Part shown: one piece after another, positions 24,338 through 37,263 of the stretch
Position numbering within the stretch: the first letter of the stretch is position 1
How the letters are laid out: the number at the start of each line of letters is the position of its first letter
DNA from: Halisarca cf. caerulea
Taxonomy: Eukaryota; Porifera; Demospongiae; Chondrillida; Halisarcidae
Assembly (NCBI GenBank): GCA_963170055.1
Contig: CAUJGJ010000020.1
Span: 1 to 64,000, forward strand
Direction of reading: 5' to 3'
DNA length: 64,000 nt
The notes under the pieces: model-generated
Told to the model about the DNA's origin: nothing
Databases searched by the model: none
Seen by the model: the letters and a program-made list of their open reading frames with translations, nothing else
Position numbers and translations under genes: made by a program

Positions 24338-27300
24338 ACCACGCACATTCCCAGTGGACACACATGACCTTTCTGAAGTGCTGTGGGCGTATTTGTGTAA
24401 TGTTGGATATGCTGGTGCTAATACCAATATTTGGCACTAGCACCACGCACATTCTCAGTGGACACACATGAAGTTTCTCAACTACTGTGGGCGTATTTGT
24501 GTAGTGTTGGATATGCTGGTGCTAATACCAATATTTGGCACTAGCACCACGCACATTCCCATTGGAAACACATGAAGTTTCTTAACTACTGTGGGCGTAT
24601 TTGTGTAGTGTTGGATGTGTTGGTGCTAATACTAATATTTGGCACTAGCACCACGCACATTCCCAGTGGACACACATGACCTTTCTGAAGTGCTGTGGGC
24701 GTATTTGTGTAGTGTTGGATATGCTGGTGCTAATACCAATATTTGGCACTAGCACCACGCACATTCCCAGTGGACACACATGACCTTTCTGAAGTTCTGT
24801 GGGCGTATTTGTGTAGTGTTGGATATGCTGGTGCAAATACCAATATTTGGCACTAGCACCACGCACATTCCCAGTGGACACACATGAAGTTTCTGAAGTG
24901 CTGTGGGCGTATTTGTTTAATGTTGGATATTTTGGTGCTAATACCAATATTTGGCACTAGCACCACGCACATTCCCAGTGGACACACATGACCTTTCTGA
25001 AGTGCTGTGGGCGTATTTGTGTAATGTTGGATATGCTGGTGCTAATACCAATATTTGGCACTAGCACCACGCACATTCTCAGTGGACACACATGAAGTTT
25101 CTCAACTACTGTGGGCGTATTTGTGTAGTGTTGGATATGCTGGTGCTAATACCAATATTTGGCACTAGCACCACGCGCATTCCCAGTGGACACACATGAC
25201 CTTTCTGAAGTGCTGTGGGCGTATTTGTGTAGTGTTGGATATGCTGGTGCTAATACCAATATTTGGCACTAGCACCACGCACATTCCCAGTGGACACACA
25301 TGACCTTTCTGAAGTGCTGTGGGAGTATTTGTGTAATGTTGGATATGCTGGTGCTAATACCAATATTTGGCACTAGCACCACGCACATTCCCATTGGAAA
25401 CACATGAAGTTTCTTAACTACTGTGGGCGTATTTGTGTAGTGTTGGATATGCTGTTGCTATTACCAATATTTGGCACTAGCACCACGCACATTCCCAGTG
25501 GACACACATGAAGTTTCTGAAGTGCTGTGGGCGTATTTCTTTAATGTTGGATATTTTGGTGCTAATACCAATATTTGGCACTAGCACCACGCACATTCCC
25601 AGTGGACACACATGACCTTTCTGAAGTGCTGTGGGCGTATTTGTGTAATGTTGGATATGCTGGTGCTAATACCAATATTTGGCACTAGCACCACGCACAT
25701 TCTCAGTGGACACACATGAAGTTTCTCAACTACTGTGGGCGTATTTGTGTAGTGTTGGATATGCTGGTGCTAATACCAATATTTGGCACTAGCACCACGC
25801 GCATTCCCAGTGGACACACATGACCTTTCTGAAGTGCTGTGGGCGTATTTGTGTAGTGTTGGATATGCTGGTGCTAATACAAATATTTGGCACTAGCACC
25901 ACGCGCATTCCCAGTGGACACACATGACCTTTCTGAAGTGCTGTGGGCGTATTTGTGTAGTGTTGGATATGCTGGTGCTAATACAAATATTTGGCACTAG
26001 CACCACGCACATTCCCAGTGGACACACATGACCTTTCTGAAGTGCTGTGGGAGTATTTGTGTAATGTTGGATATGCTGGTGCTAATACCAATATTTGGCA
26101 CTAGCACCACGCACATTCCCAGTGGACACACATGACCTTTCTGAAGTGCTGTGGGCGTATTTGTGTAGTGTTGGATATGCTGGTGCTAATACCAATATTT
26201 GGCACTAGCACCACGCACATTTCCAGTGGACACACATGAAGTTTCTGAAGTGCTGTGGGCGTATTTGTGTAGTGTTGGATAAGCTGGTGCTAATACCAAT
26301 ATTTGGCACTAGCACCACGCACTTTCCCAGTGGACACAAATGAAGTTTCTGAAGTGCTGTGGGCGTATTTGTGTAGTGTTGGATATGCTGGTGCTAATAC
26401 AAATATTTGGCACTAGCACCACGCACTTTCCCAGTGGACACACATGAAGTTACTGAAGTGCTGTGGGCGTATTTGTGTAATGTTGGATATGCTGGTGCAA
26501 ATACCAATATTTGGCACTAGCACCACGCACATTCCCAGTGGACACACATGAAGTTTCTCAACTACTGTGGGCGTATTATTGTAGTGTTGGATATGCTGGT
26601 GCTAATACCAATATTTGGCACTAGCACCACGCACATTCCCATTGGAAACACATGAAGTTTCTTAACTACTGTGGGCGTATTTGTGTAGTGTTGGATGTGT
26701 TGGTGCTAATACTAATATTTGGCACTAGCACCACGCACATTCCCAGTGGACACACATGACCTTTCTGAAGTGCTGTGGGCGTATTTGTATAGTGTTGGAT
26801 ATGCTGGTGCTAATACCAATATTTGGCACTAGCACCACGCACATTCCCAGTGGACACACATGACCTTTCTGAAGTTCTGTGGGCGTATTTGTGTAGTGTT
26901 TGATATGCTGGTGCTAATACCAATATTTGGCACTAGCACCACGCACATTCCCAGTGGACACACATGAAGTTTCTGAAGTGCTGTGGGCGTATTTGTTTAA
27001 TGTTGGATATTTTGGTGCTAATACATATATTTGGCACTAGCACCACGCACATTCCCAGTGGACACACATGACCTTTCTGAAGTGCTGTGGGCGTATTTGT
27101 GTAATGTTGGATATGCTGGTGCTAATACCAATATTTGGCACTAGCACCACGCACATTCTCAGTGGACACACATGAAGTTTCTCAACTACTGTGGGCGTAT
27201 TTGTGTAGTGTTGGATTTGCTGGTGCTAATACCAATATTTGGCACTAGCACCACGCGCATTCCCAGTGGACACACATGACTTTTCTGAAGTGCTGTGGGC

Positions 27301-28705
27301 GTATTTGTGTAGTGTTGGATATGCAGGTGCTAATACCAATATTTGGCACTAGCACCACGCACATTCCCAGTGGACACACATGAAGTTTCTTAACTACTGT
27401 GGGCGTATTTGTGAAATGTTGGATATGCTGGTGCTAATACCAATATTTGGCACTAGCACCACGCACATTCCCATTGGAAACACATGAAGTTTCTTAACTA
27501 CTGTGGGCGTATTTGTGTAGTGTTGGATATGCTGGTGCTAATACCAATATTTGGCACTAGCACCACGCACATTCCCAGTGGACACACATGACCTTTCTGA
27601 AGTTCTGTGGGCGTATTTGTGTAGTGTTGGATATGCTGGTGCTAATACCAATATTTGGCACTAGCACCACGCACATTCCCAGTGGACACACATGAAGTTT
27701 CTGAAGTGCTGTGGGCGTATTTCTTTAATGTTGGATATTTTGGTGCTAATACCAATATTTGGCACTAGCACCACGCACATTCCCAGTGGACACACATGAC
27801 CTTTCTGAAGTGCTGTGGGCGTATTTGTGTAATGTTGGATATGCTGGTGCTAATACCAATATTTGGCACTAGCACCACGCACATTCTCAGTGGACACACA
27901 TGAAGTTTCTCAACTACTGTGGGCGTATTTGTGTAGTGTTGGATATGCTGGTGCTAATACCAATATTTGGCACTAGCACCACGCGCATTCCCAGTGGACA
28001 CACATGACCTTTCTGAAGTGCTGTGGGCGTATTTGTGTAGTGTTGGATATGCTGGTGCTAATACAAATATTTGGCACTAGCACCACGCACATTCCCAGTG
28101 GACACACATGACCTTTCTGAAGTGCTGTGGGAGTATTTGTGTAATGTTGGAGATGCTGGTGCTAATACCAATATTTGGCACTAGCACCACGCACATTCCC
28201 AGTGGACACACATGAAGTTTATTAACTACTGTGGGCGGATTTGTGTAATGTTGGATTTGCTGGTGCTAATACCAATATTTGGCACTAGCACCACGCACAT
28301 TCCCAGTGGACACACATGACCTTTCTGAAGTGCTGTGGGAGTATTTGTGTAATGTTGGATATGCTGGTGCTAATACCAATATTTGGCACTAGCACCACGC
28401 ACATTCCCAGTGGACACACATGACCTTTCTGAAGTGCTCTGGGCGTATTTGTGTAGTGTTGAATATGCTGGTGCTAATACCAATATTTGGCACTAGCACC
28501 ACGCACATTCCCAGTGGACACACATGACATTTCTGAAGTGCTGTGGTCGTATTTGTGTAATGTTGGATATGCTGGTGCTAATACCAATATTTGGCACTAG
28601 CACCGCGCACATTCTCAGTGGACACACATGAAGTTTCTTAACTACTGTGGGTGTATTTGTGTAATGTTGGATTTGCTGGTGCTAATACCAATATTTGGCA
28701 CTAGC

Positions 28706-28810
28706 ACCACGCACATTCCCAGTGGACACACATGAAGTTTCTGAAGTGCTGTGGGCGTATTTCTTTAATGTTGGATATTTTGGTGCTAATATAAAATATT
28801 TGGCACTAGC
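28706..28810. repeat. 105-bp unit (third copy of the TATAAAATATT insertion)
   Basis: It has the same marker in the distant copy, 4,473 bp (43 x 104 + 1) after the copy at 24233. It ties about 23.7-24.7 kb to about 28.2-29.2 kb. Confidence 0.9.
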
Positions 28811-29226
28811 ACCACGCACATTCCCAGTGGACACACATGACCTTTCTGAAGTGCTGTGGGCGTATTTGTGTAATGTTGGATATGCTGGTGCTAATACCAA
28901 TATTTGGCACTAGCACCACGCACATTCTCAGTGGACACACATGAAGTTTCTCAACTACTGTGGGCGTATTTGTGTAGTGTTGGATATGCTGGTGCTAATA
29001 CCAATATTTGGCACTAGCACCACGCACATTCCCATTGGAAACACATGAAGTTTCTTAACTACTGTGGGCGTTTTTGTGTAGTGTTGGATGTGTTGGTGCT
29101 AATACTAATATTTGGCACTAGCACCACGCACATTCCCAGTGGACACACATGACCTTTCTGAAGTGCTGTGGGCGTATTTGTGTAGTGTTGGATATGCTGG
29201 TGCTAATACCAATATTTGGCACTAGC

Positions 29227-29328
29227 ACCACGCACATTCCCAGTGGACACACGAAGTTTCTGAAGTGCTGTGGGCGTATTTGTTTAATGTTGGATATTTT
29301 GGTGCTAATACCAATATTTGGCACTAGC
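29227..29328. repeat. 102-bp unit at a 106-bp deletion
   Basis: ACACACATGAAG reads ACACACGAAG, lacking two bases. In the related stretch (24650-24961) a GAAGTTCTG unit stands between the A unit and the TTTAATG unit. Here that unit is missing too, so this copy lacks 106 bp rather than an exact 104. It resets the unit phase to 1 modulo 104. Confidence 0.82.
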
Positions 29329-31304
29329 ACCACGCACATTCCCAGTGGACACACATGACCTTTCTGAAGTGCTGTGGGCGTATTTGTGTAATGTTGGATA
29401 TGCTGGTGCTAATACCAATATTTGGCACTAGCACCACGCACATTCTCAGTGGACACACATGAAGTTTCTCAACTACTGTGGGCGTATTTGTGTAGTGTTG
29501 GATATGCTGGTGCTAATACCAATATTTGGCACTAGCACCACGCGCATTCCCAGTGGACACACATGACCTTTCTGAAGTGCTGTGGGCGTATTTGTGTAGT
29601 GTTGGATATGCTGGTGCTAATACCAATATTTGGCACTAGCACCACGCACATTCCCAGTGGACACACATGACCTTTCTGAAGTGCTGTGGGAGTATTTGTG
29701 TAATGTTGGATATGCTGGTGCTAATACCAATATTTGGCACTAGCACCACGCACATTCCCATTGGAAACACATGAAGTTTCTTAACTACTGTGGGCGTATT
29801 TGTGTAGTGTTGGATATGCTGGTGCTAATACCAATATTTGGCACTAGCACCACGCACATTCCCAGTGGACACACATGAAGTTTCTGAAGTGCTGTGGGCG
29901 TATTTCTTTAATGTTGGATATTTTGGTGCTAATACCAATATTTGGCACTAGCACCACGCACATTCCCAGTGGACACACATGACCTTTCTGAAGTGCTGTG
30001 GGCGTATTTGTGTAATGTTGGATATGCTGGTGCTAATACCAATATTTGGCACTAGCACCACGCACATTCCCAGTGGACACACATGAAGTTTCTCAACTAC
30101 TGTGGGCGTATTTGTGTAGTGTTGGATATGCTGGTGCAAATACCAATATTTGGCACTAGCACCACGCGCATTCCCAGTGGACACACATGACCTTTCTGAA
30201 GTGCTGTGGGCGTATTTGTGTAGTGTTGGATATGCTGGTGCTAATACAAATATTTGGCACTAGCACCACGCGCATTCCCAGTGGACACACATGACCTTTC
30301 TGAAGTGCTGTGGGCGTATTTGTGTAGTGTTGGATATGCTGGTGCTAATACAAATATTTGGCACTAGCAACACGCACATTCCCAGTGGACACACATGACC
30401 TTTCTGAAGTGCTGTGGGAGTATTTGTGTAATGTTGGATATGCTGGTGCTAATACAATTATTTGGCACTAGCACCACGCACATTCCCAGTGGACACACAT
30501 GACCTTTCTGAAGTGCTGTGGGCGTATTTGTGTAGTGTTGGATATGCTGGTGCTAATACCAATATTTGGCACTAGCACCACGCACATTTCCAGTGGACAC
30601 ACATGAAGTTTCTGAAGTGCTGTGGGCGTATTTGTGTAGTGTTGGATAAGCTGGTGCTAATACCAATATTTGGCACTAGCACCACGCACTTTCCCAGTGG
30701 ACACAAATGAAGTTTCTGAAGTGCTGTGGGCGTATTTGTGTAGTGTTGGATATGCTGGTGCTAATACAAATATTTGGCACTAGCACCACGCACTTTCCCA
30801 GTGGACACACATGAAGTTACTGAAGTGCTGTGGGCGTATTTGTGTAATGTTGGATATGCTGGTGCAAATACCAATATTTGGCACTAGCACCACGCACATT
30901 CCCAGTGGACACACATGAAGTTTCTCAACTACTGTGGGCGTATTTGTGTAGTGTTGGATATGCTGGTGCTAATACCAATATTTGGCACTAGCACCACGCA
31001 CATTCCCATTGGAAACACATGAAGTTTCTTAACTACTGTGGGCGTATTTGTGTAGTGTTGGATGTGTTGGTGCAAATACTAATATTTTGCACTAGCACCA
31101 CGCACATTCCCAGTGGACACACATGACCTTTCTGAAGTGCTGTGGGCGTATTTGTGTAGTGTTGGATATGCTGGTGCTAATACCAATATTTGGCACTAGC
31201 ACCACGCACATTCCCAGTGGACACACATGACCTTTCTGAAGTGCTGTGGGAGTATTTGTGTAATGTTGGATATGCTGGTGCTAATACCAATATTTGGCAC
31301 TAGC

Positions 31305-32656
31305 ACCACGCACATTCCCAGTGGACACAGATGACCTTTCTGAAGTGCTGTGGGCGTATTTGTGTAGTGTTGGATATGCTGGTGCTAATACCAATATTTG
31401 GCACTAGCACCACGCACATTTCCAGTGGACACACATGAAGTTTCTGAAGTGCTGTGGGCGTATTTGTGTAGTGTTGGATAAGCTGGTGCTAATACCAATA
31501 TTTGGCACTACCACCACGCACTTTCCCAGTGGACACAAATGAAGTTTCTGAAGTGCTGTGGGCGTATTTGTGTAGTGTTGGATATGCTGGTGCTAATACA
31601 AATATTTGGCACTAGCACCACGCACTTTCCCAGTGGACACACATGAAGTTACTGAAGTGCTGTTGGCGTATTTGTGTAATGTTGGATATGCTGGTGCAAA
31701 TACCAATATTTGGCACTAGCACCACGCACATTCCCAGTGGACACACATGAAGTTTCTCAACTACTGTGGGCGTATTATTGTAGTTGTTGATATGCTGGTG
31801 CTAATACCAATATTTGGCACTAGCACCATGCACATTCCCATTGGAAACACATGAAGTTTCTTAACTACTGTGGGCGTATTTGTGTAGTGTTGGATGTGTT
31901 GGTGCTAATACTAATATTTGGCACTAGCACCACGCACATTCCCAGTGGACACACATGACCTTTCTGAAGTGCTGTGGGCGTATTTGTATAGTGTTGGATA
32001 TGCTGGTGCTAATACCAATATTTGGCACTAGCACCACGCACATTCCCAGTGGACACACATGACCTTTCTGAAGTTCTGTGGGCGTATTTGTGTAGTGTTG
32101 GATATGCTGGTGCTAATACCAATATTTGGCACTAGCACCACGCACATTCCCAGTGGACACACATGAAGTTTCTGAAGTGCTGTGGGCGTATTTGTTTAAT
32201 GTTGGATATTTTGGTGCTAATACCAATATTTGGCACTAGCACCACGCACATTCCCAGTGGACACACATGACCTTTCTGAAGTGCTGTGGGCGTATTTGTG
32301 TAATGTTGGATATGCTGGTGCTAATACCAATATTTGGCACTAGCACCACGCACATTCTCAGTGGACACACATGAAGTTTCTCAACTACTGTGGGCGTATT
32401 TGTGTAGTGTTGGATTTGCTGGTGCTAATACCAATATTTGGCACTAGCACCACGCGCATTCCCAGTGGACACACATGACTTTTCTGAAGTGCTGTGGGCG
32501 TATTTGTGTAGTGTTGGATATGCTGGTGCTAATACCAATATTTGGCACTAGCACCACGCACATTCCCAGTGGACACACATGAAGTTTCTTAACTACTGTG
32601 GGCGTATTTGTGAAATGTTGGATATGCTGGTGCTAATACCAATATTTGGCACTAGC
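31305..32656. repeat. 13-unit (1,352-bp) block, repeated as 32657-34008
   Basis: Shared rare markers at 1,352-bp offset are CATTTCCAG with GATAAGCTGG, CACTACCACCACG, CTGTTGGCG, TATTATTGTAGTTGTTG, TTTGTATAGTG, GATTTGCTGG, GACTTTTCTG and TGTGAAATG. Differences include GACACAGATG in the first block against GACACACATG, and CACACACGAAG in the second block. Confidence 0.88.
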
Positions 32657-35600
32657 ACCACGCACATTCCCAGTGGACACACATGACCTTTCTGAAGTGC
32701 TGTGGGCGTATTTGTGTAGTGTTGGATATGCTGGTGCTAATACCAATATTTGGCACTAGCACCACGCACATTTCCAGTGGACACACACGAAGTTTCTGAA
32801 GTGCTGTGGGCGTATTTGTGTAGTGTTGGATAAGCTGGTGCTAATACCAATATTTGGCACTACCACCACGCACTTTCCCAGTGGACACAAATGAAGTTTC
32901 TGAAGTGCTGTGGGCGTATTTGTGTAGTGTTGGATATGCTGGTGCTAATACAAATATTTGGCAATAGCACCACGCACTTTCCCAGTGGACACACATGAAG
33001 TTACTGAAGTGCTGTTGGCGTATTTGTGTAATGTTGGATATGCTGGTGCAAATACCAATATTTGGCACTAGCACCACGCACATTCCCAGTGGACACACAT
33101 GAAGTTTCTCAACTACTGTGGGCGTATTATTGTAGTTGTTGATATGCTGGTGCTAATACCAATATTTGGCACTAGCACCACGCACATTCCCATTGGAAAC
33201 ACATGAAGTTTCTTAACTACTGTGGGCGTATTTGTGTAGTGTTGGATGTGTTGGTGCTAATACTAATATTTGGCACTAGCACCACGCACATTCCCAGTGG
33301 ACACACATGACCTTTCTGAAGTGCTGTGGGCGTATTTGTATAGTGTTGGATATGCTGGTGCTAATACCAATATTTGGCACTAGCACCACGCACATTCCCA
33401 GTGGACACACATGACCTTTCTGAAGTTCTGTGGGCGTATTTGTGTAGTGTTGGATATGCTGGTGCTAATACCAATATTTGGCACTAGCACCACGCACATT
33501 CCCAGTGGACACACATGAAGTTTCTGAAGTGCTGTGGGCGTATTTGTTTAATGTTGGATATTTTGGTGCTAATACCAATATTTGGCACTAGCACCACGCA
33601 CATTCCCAGTGGACACACATGACCTTTCTGAAGTGCTGTGGGCGTATTTGTGTAATGTTGGATATGCTGGTGCTAATACCAATATTTGGCACTAGCACCA
33701 CGCACATTCTCAGTGGACACACATGAAGTTTCTCAACTACTGTGGGCGTATTTGTGTAGTGTTGGATTTGCTGGTGCTAATACCAATATTTGGCACTAGC
33801 ACCACGCGCATTCCCAGTGGACACACATGACTTTTCTGAAGTGCTGTGGGCGTATTTGTGTAGTGTTGGATATGCTGGTACTAATACCAATATTTGGCAC
33901 TAGCACCACGCACATTCCCAGTGGACACACATGAAGTTTCTTAACTACTGTGGGCGTATTTGTGAAATGTTGGATATGCTTTTGCTAATACCAATATTTG
34001 GCACTAGCACCACGCACATTCCCATTGGAAACACATGAAGTTTCTTAACTACTGTGGGCGTATTTGTGTAGTGTTGGATATGCTGGTGCTAATACCAATA
34101 TTTGGCACTAGCACCACGCACATTCCCAGTGGAATCACATGACCTTTCTGAAGTTCTGTGGGCGTATTTGTGTAGTGTTGGATATGCTGGTGCTAATACC
34201 AATATTTGGCACTAGCACCACGCACATTCCCAGTGGACACACATGAAGTTTCTGAAGTGCTGTGGGCGTATTTCTTTAATGTTGGATATTTTGGTGCTAA
34301 TACCAATATTTGGCACTAGCACCACGCACATTCCCAGTGGACACACATGACCTTTCTTAAGTGCTGTGGGCGTATTTGTGTAATGTTGGATATGCTGGTG
34401 CTAATACCAATATTTGGCACTAGCACCACGCACATTCTCAGTGGACACACATGAAGTTTCTCAACTACTGTGGGCGTATTTGTGTAGTGTTGGATATGCT
34501 GGTGCTAATACCAATATTTGGCACTAGCACCACGCGCATTCCCAGTGGACACACATGACCTTTCTGAAGTGCTGTGGGCGTATTTGTGTAGTGTTGGATA
34601 TGCTGGTGCTAATACAAATATTTGGCACTAGCACCACGCACATTCCCAGTGGACACACATGACCTTTCTGAAGTGCTGTGGGAGTATTTGTGTAATGTTG
34701 GATATGCTGGTGCTAATACCAATATTTGGCACTAGCACCACGCACATTCCCAGTGGACACACGTGACCTTTCTGAAGTGCTGTGGGCGTATTTGTGTAGT
34801 GTTGGATATGCTGGTGCTAATACCAATATTTGGCACTAGCACCACGCACATTTCCAGTGGACACACATGAAGTTTCTGAAGTGCTGTGGGCGTATTTGTG
34901 TAGTGTTGGATAAGCTGGTGCTAATACCAATATTTGGCACTAGCACCACGCACTTTTCCAGTGGACACAAATGAAGTTTCTGAAGTGCTGTGGGCGTATT
35001 TGTGTAGTGTTGGATATGCTGGTGCTAATACCAATATTTGGCACTAGCACCACGCACATTCCCAGTGGACACACATGACCTTTCTGAAGTGCTGTGGGCG
35101 TATTTGTGTAATGTTGGATATGCTGGTGCTAATACCAATATTTGGCACTAGCACCACGCACATTCCCAGTGGACACACATGACCTTTCTGAAGTGCTGTG
35201 GGCGTATTTGTGTAGTGTTGGATATGCTGGTGCTAATACCAATATTTGGCACTAGCACCACGCACATTTCCAGTGGACACACATGAAGTTTCTGAAGTGC
35301 TGTGGGCGTATTTGTGTAGTGTTGGATAAGCTGGTGCTAATACCAATATTTGGCACTACCACCACGCACTTTCCCAGTGGACACAAATGAAGTTTCTGAA
35401 GTGCTGTGGGCGTATTTGTGTAGTGTTGGATATGCTGGTGCTAATACAAATATTTGGCACTAGCACCACGCACTTTCCCAGTGGACACACATGAAGTTAC
35501 TGAAGTGCTGTTGGCGTATTTGTGTAATGTTGGATATGCTGGTGCAAATACCAATATTTGGCACTAGCACCACGCACATTCCCAGTGGACACACATGAAG

Positions 35601-37263
35601 TTTCTCAACTACTGTGGGCGTATTATTGTAGTGTTGGATATGCTGGTGCTAATACCAATATTTGGCACTAGCACCACGCACATTCCCATTGGAAACACAT
35701 GAAGTTTCTTAACTACTGTGGGCGTATTTGTGTAGTGTTGGATGTGTTGGTGCTAATACTAATATTTGGCACTAGCACCACGCACATTCCCAGTGGACAC
35801 ACATGATCTTTCTGAAGTGCTGTGGGCGTATTTGTATAGTGTTGGATATGCTGGTGCTAATACCAATATTTGGCACTAGCACCACGCACATTCCCAGTGG
35901 ACACACATGACCTTTCTGAAGTTCTGTGGGCGTATTTGTGTAGTGTTGGATATGCTGGTGCTAATACAAATATTTGGCACTAGCACCACGCACATTCCCA
36001 GTGGACACACATGAAGTTTCTGAAGTGCTGTGGACGTATTTGTTTAATGTTGGATATTTTGGTGCTAATACTAATATTTGGCACTAGCACCACGCACATT
36101 CCCAGTGGACACACATGACCTTTCTGAAGTGCTGTGGGCGTATTTGTGTAATGTTGGATATGCTGGTGCTAATACCAATATTTGGCACTAGCACCACGCA
36201 CATTCTCAGTGGACACACATGAAGTTTCTCAACTACTGTGGGCGTATTTGTGTAGTGTTGGATTTGCTGGTGCTAATACCAATATTTGGCACTAGCACCA
36301 CGCGCATTCCCAGGGGACACACATGACTTTTCTGAAGTGCTGTGGGCGTATTTGTGTAATGTTGGATATGCTGGTGCTAATACCAATATTTGGCACTAGC
36401 ACCACGCACATTCTCAGTGGACACACATGAAGTTTCTCAACTACTGTGGGCGTATTTGTGTAGTGTTGGATTTGCTGGTGCTAATACCAATATTTGGCAC
36501 TAGCACCACGCGCATTCCCAGTGGACACACATGACTTTTCTGAAGTGCTGTGGGCGTATTTGTGTAGTGTTGGATATGCTGGTGCTAATACCAATATTTG
36601 GCACTAGCACCACGCACATTCCCAGTGGACACACATGAAGTTTCTTAACTACTGTGGGCGTATTTGTGAAATGTTGGATATGCTGGTGCTAATACCAATA
36701 TTTGGCACTAGCACCACGCACATTCCCATTGGAAACACATGAAGTTTCTTAACTACTGTGGGCGTATTTGTGTAGTGTTGGATATGCTGGTGTTAATACC
36801 AATATTTGGCACTAGCACCACGCACATTCCCAGTGGACACACATGACCTTTCTGAAGTTCTGTGGGCGTATTTGTGTAGTGTTGGATATGCTGGTGCTAA
36901 TACCAATATTTGGCACTAGCACCACGCACATTCCCAGTGGACACACATGAAGTTTCTGAAGTGCTGTGGGCGTATTTCTTTAATGTTGGATATTTTGGTG
37001 CTAATACCAATATTTGGCACTAGCACCACGCACATTCCCAGTGGACACACATGACCTTTCTTAAGTGCTGTGGGCGTATTTGTGTAATGTTGGATATGCT
37101 GGTGCAAATACCAATATTTGGCACTAGCACCACGCACATTCTCAGTGGACACACATGAAGTTTCTCAACTACTGTGGGCGTATTTGTGTAGTGTTGGATA
37201 TGCTGGTGCTAATACCAATATTTGGCACTAGCACCACGCGCATTCCCAGTGGACACGCATGAC
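32480..37263. repeat. 46-unit (4,784-bp) block, first copy
   Basis: Everything I compared from about 32480 to 37263 returns 4,784 bp later. This includes one-off variants: CACACACGAAG, TTTGGCAATAGC, CTGGTACTAATA, GGAATCACATG, ATGCTTTTGC, CACACGTGACC, ATGATCTTTCTG, TGTGGACG, CCAGGGGACAC and GGTGTTAATACC. I saw no difference between the copies at any of these markers. The left edge lies in the unit at 32449-32552, where the copies differ at CACACATGACTT versus CACGCATGACCT. Confidence 0.9.

Larger units (their letters stand above)
22880..31304. repeat. Region IV: two related blocks of about 3 kb
   Basis: The order seen at about 23.7-26.7 kb returns at about 28.2-31.2 kb with small losses. Shared markers are the TATAAAATATT unit, TTTCTTTAATG, two successive CGCGC units with TACAAATATT, CATTTCCAG with GATAAGCTGG, CACTTTCCC with CACAAATGAAG, and GTTACTGAAG with GTGCAAATACC. 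The offset falls from 4,473 to 4,367 bp within the block because of the 106-bp loss at 29227. The stretch about 27.2-28.1 kb resembles region V (GACTTTTCTG, TGTGAAATG). Confidence 0.82.
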
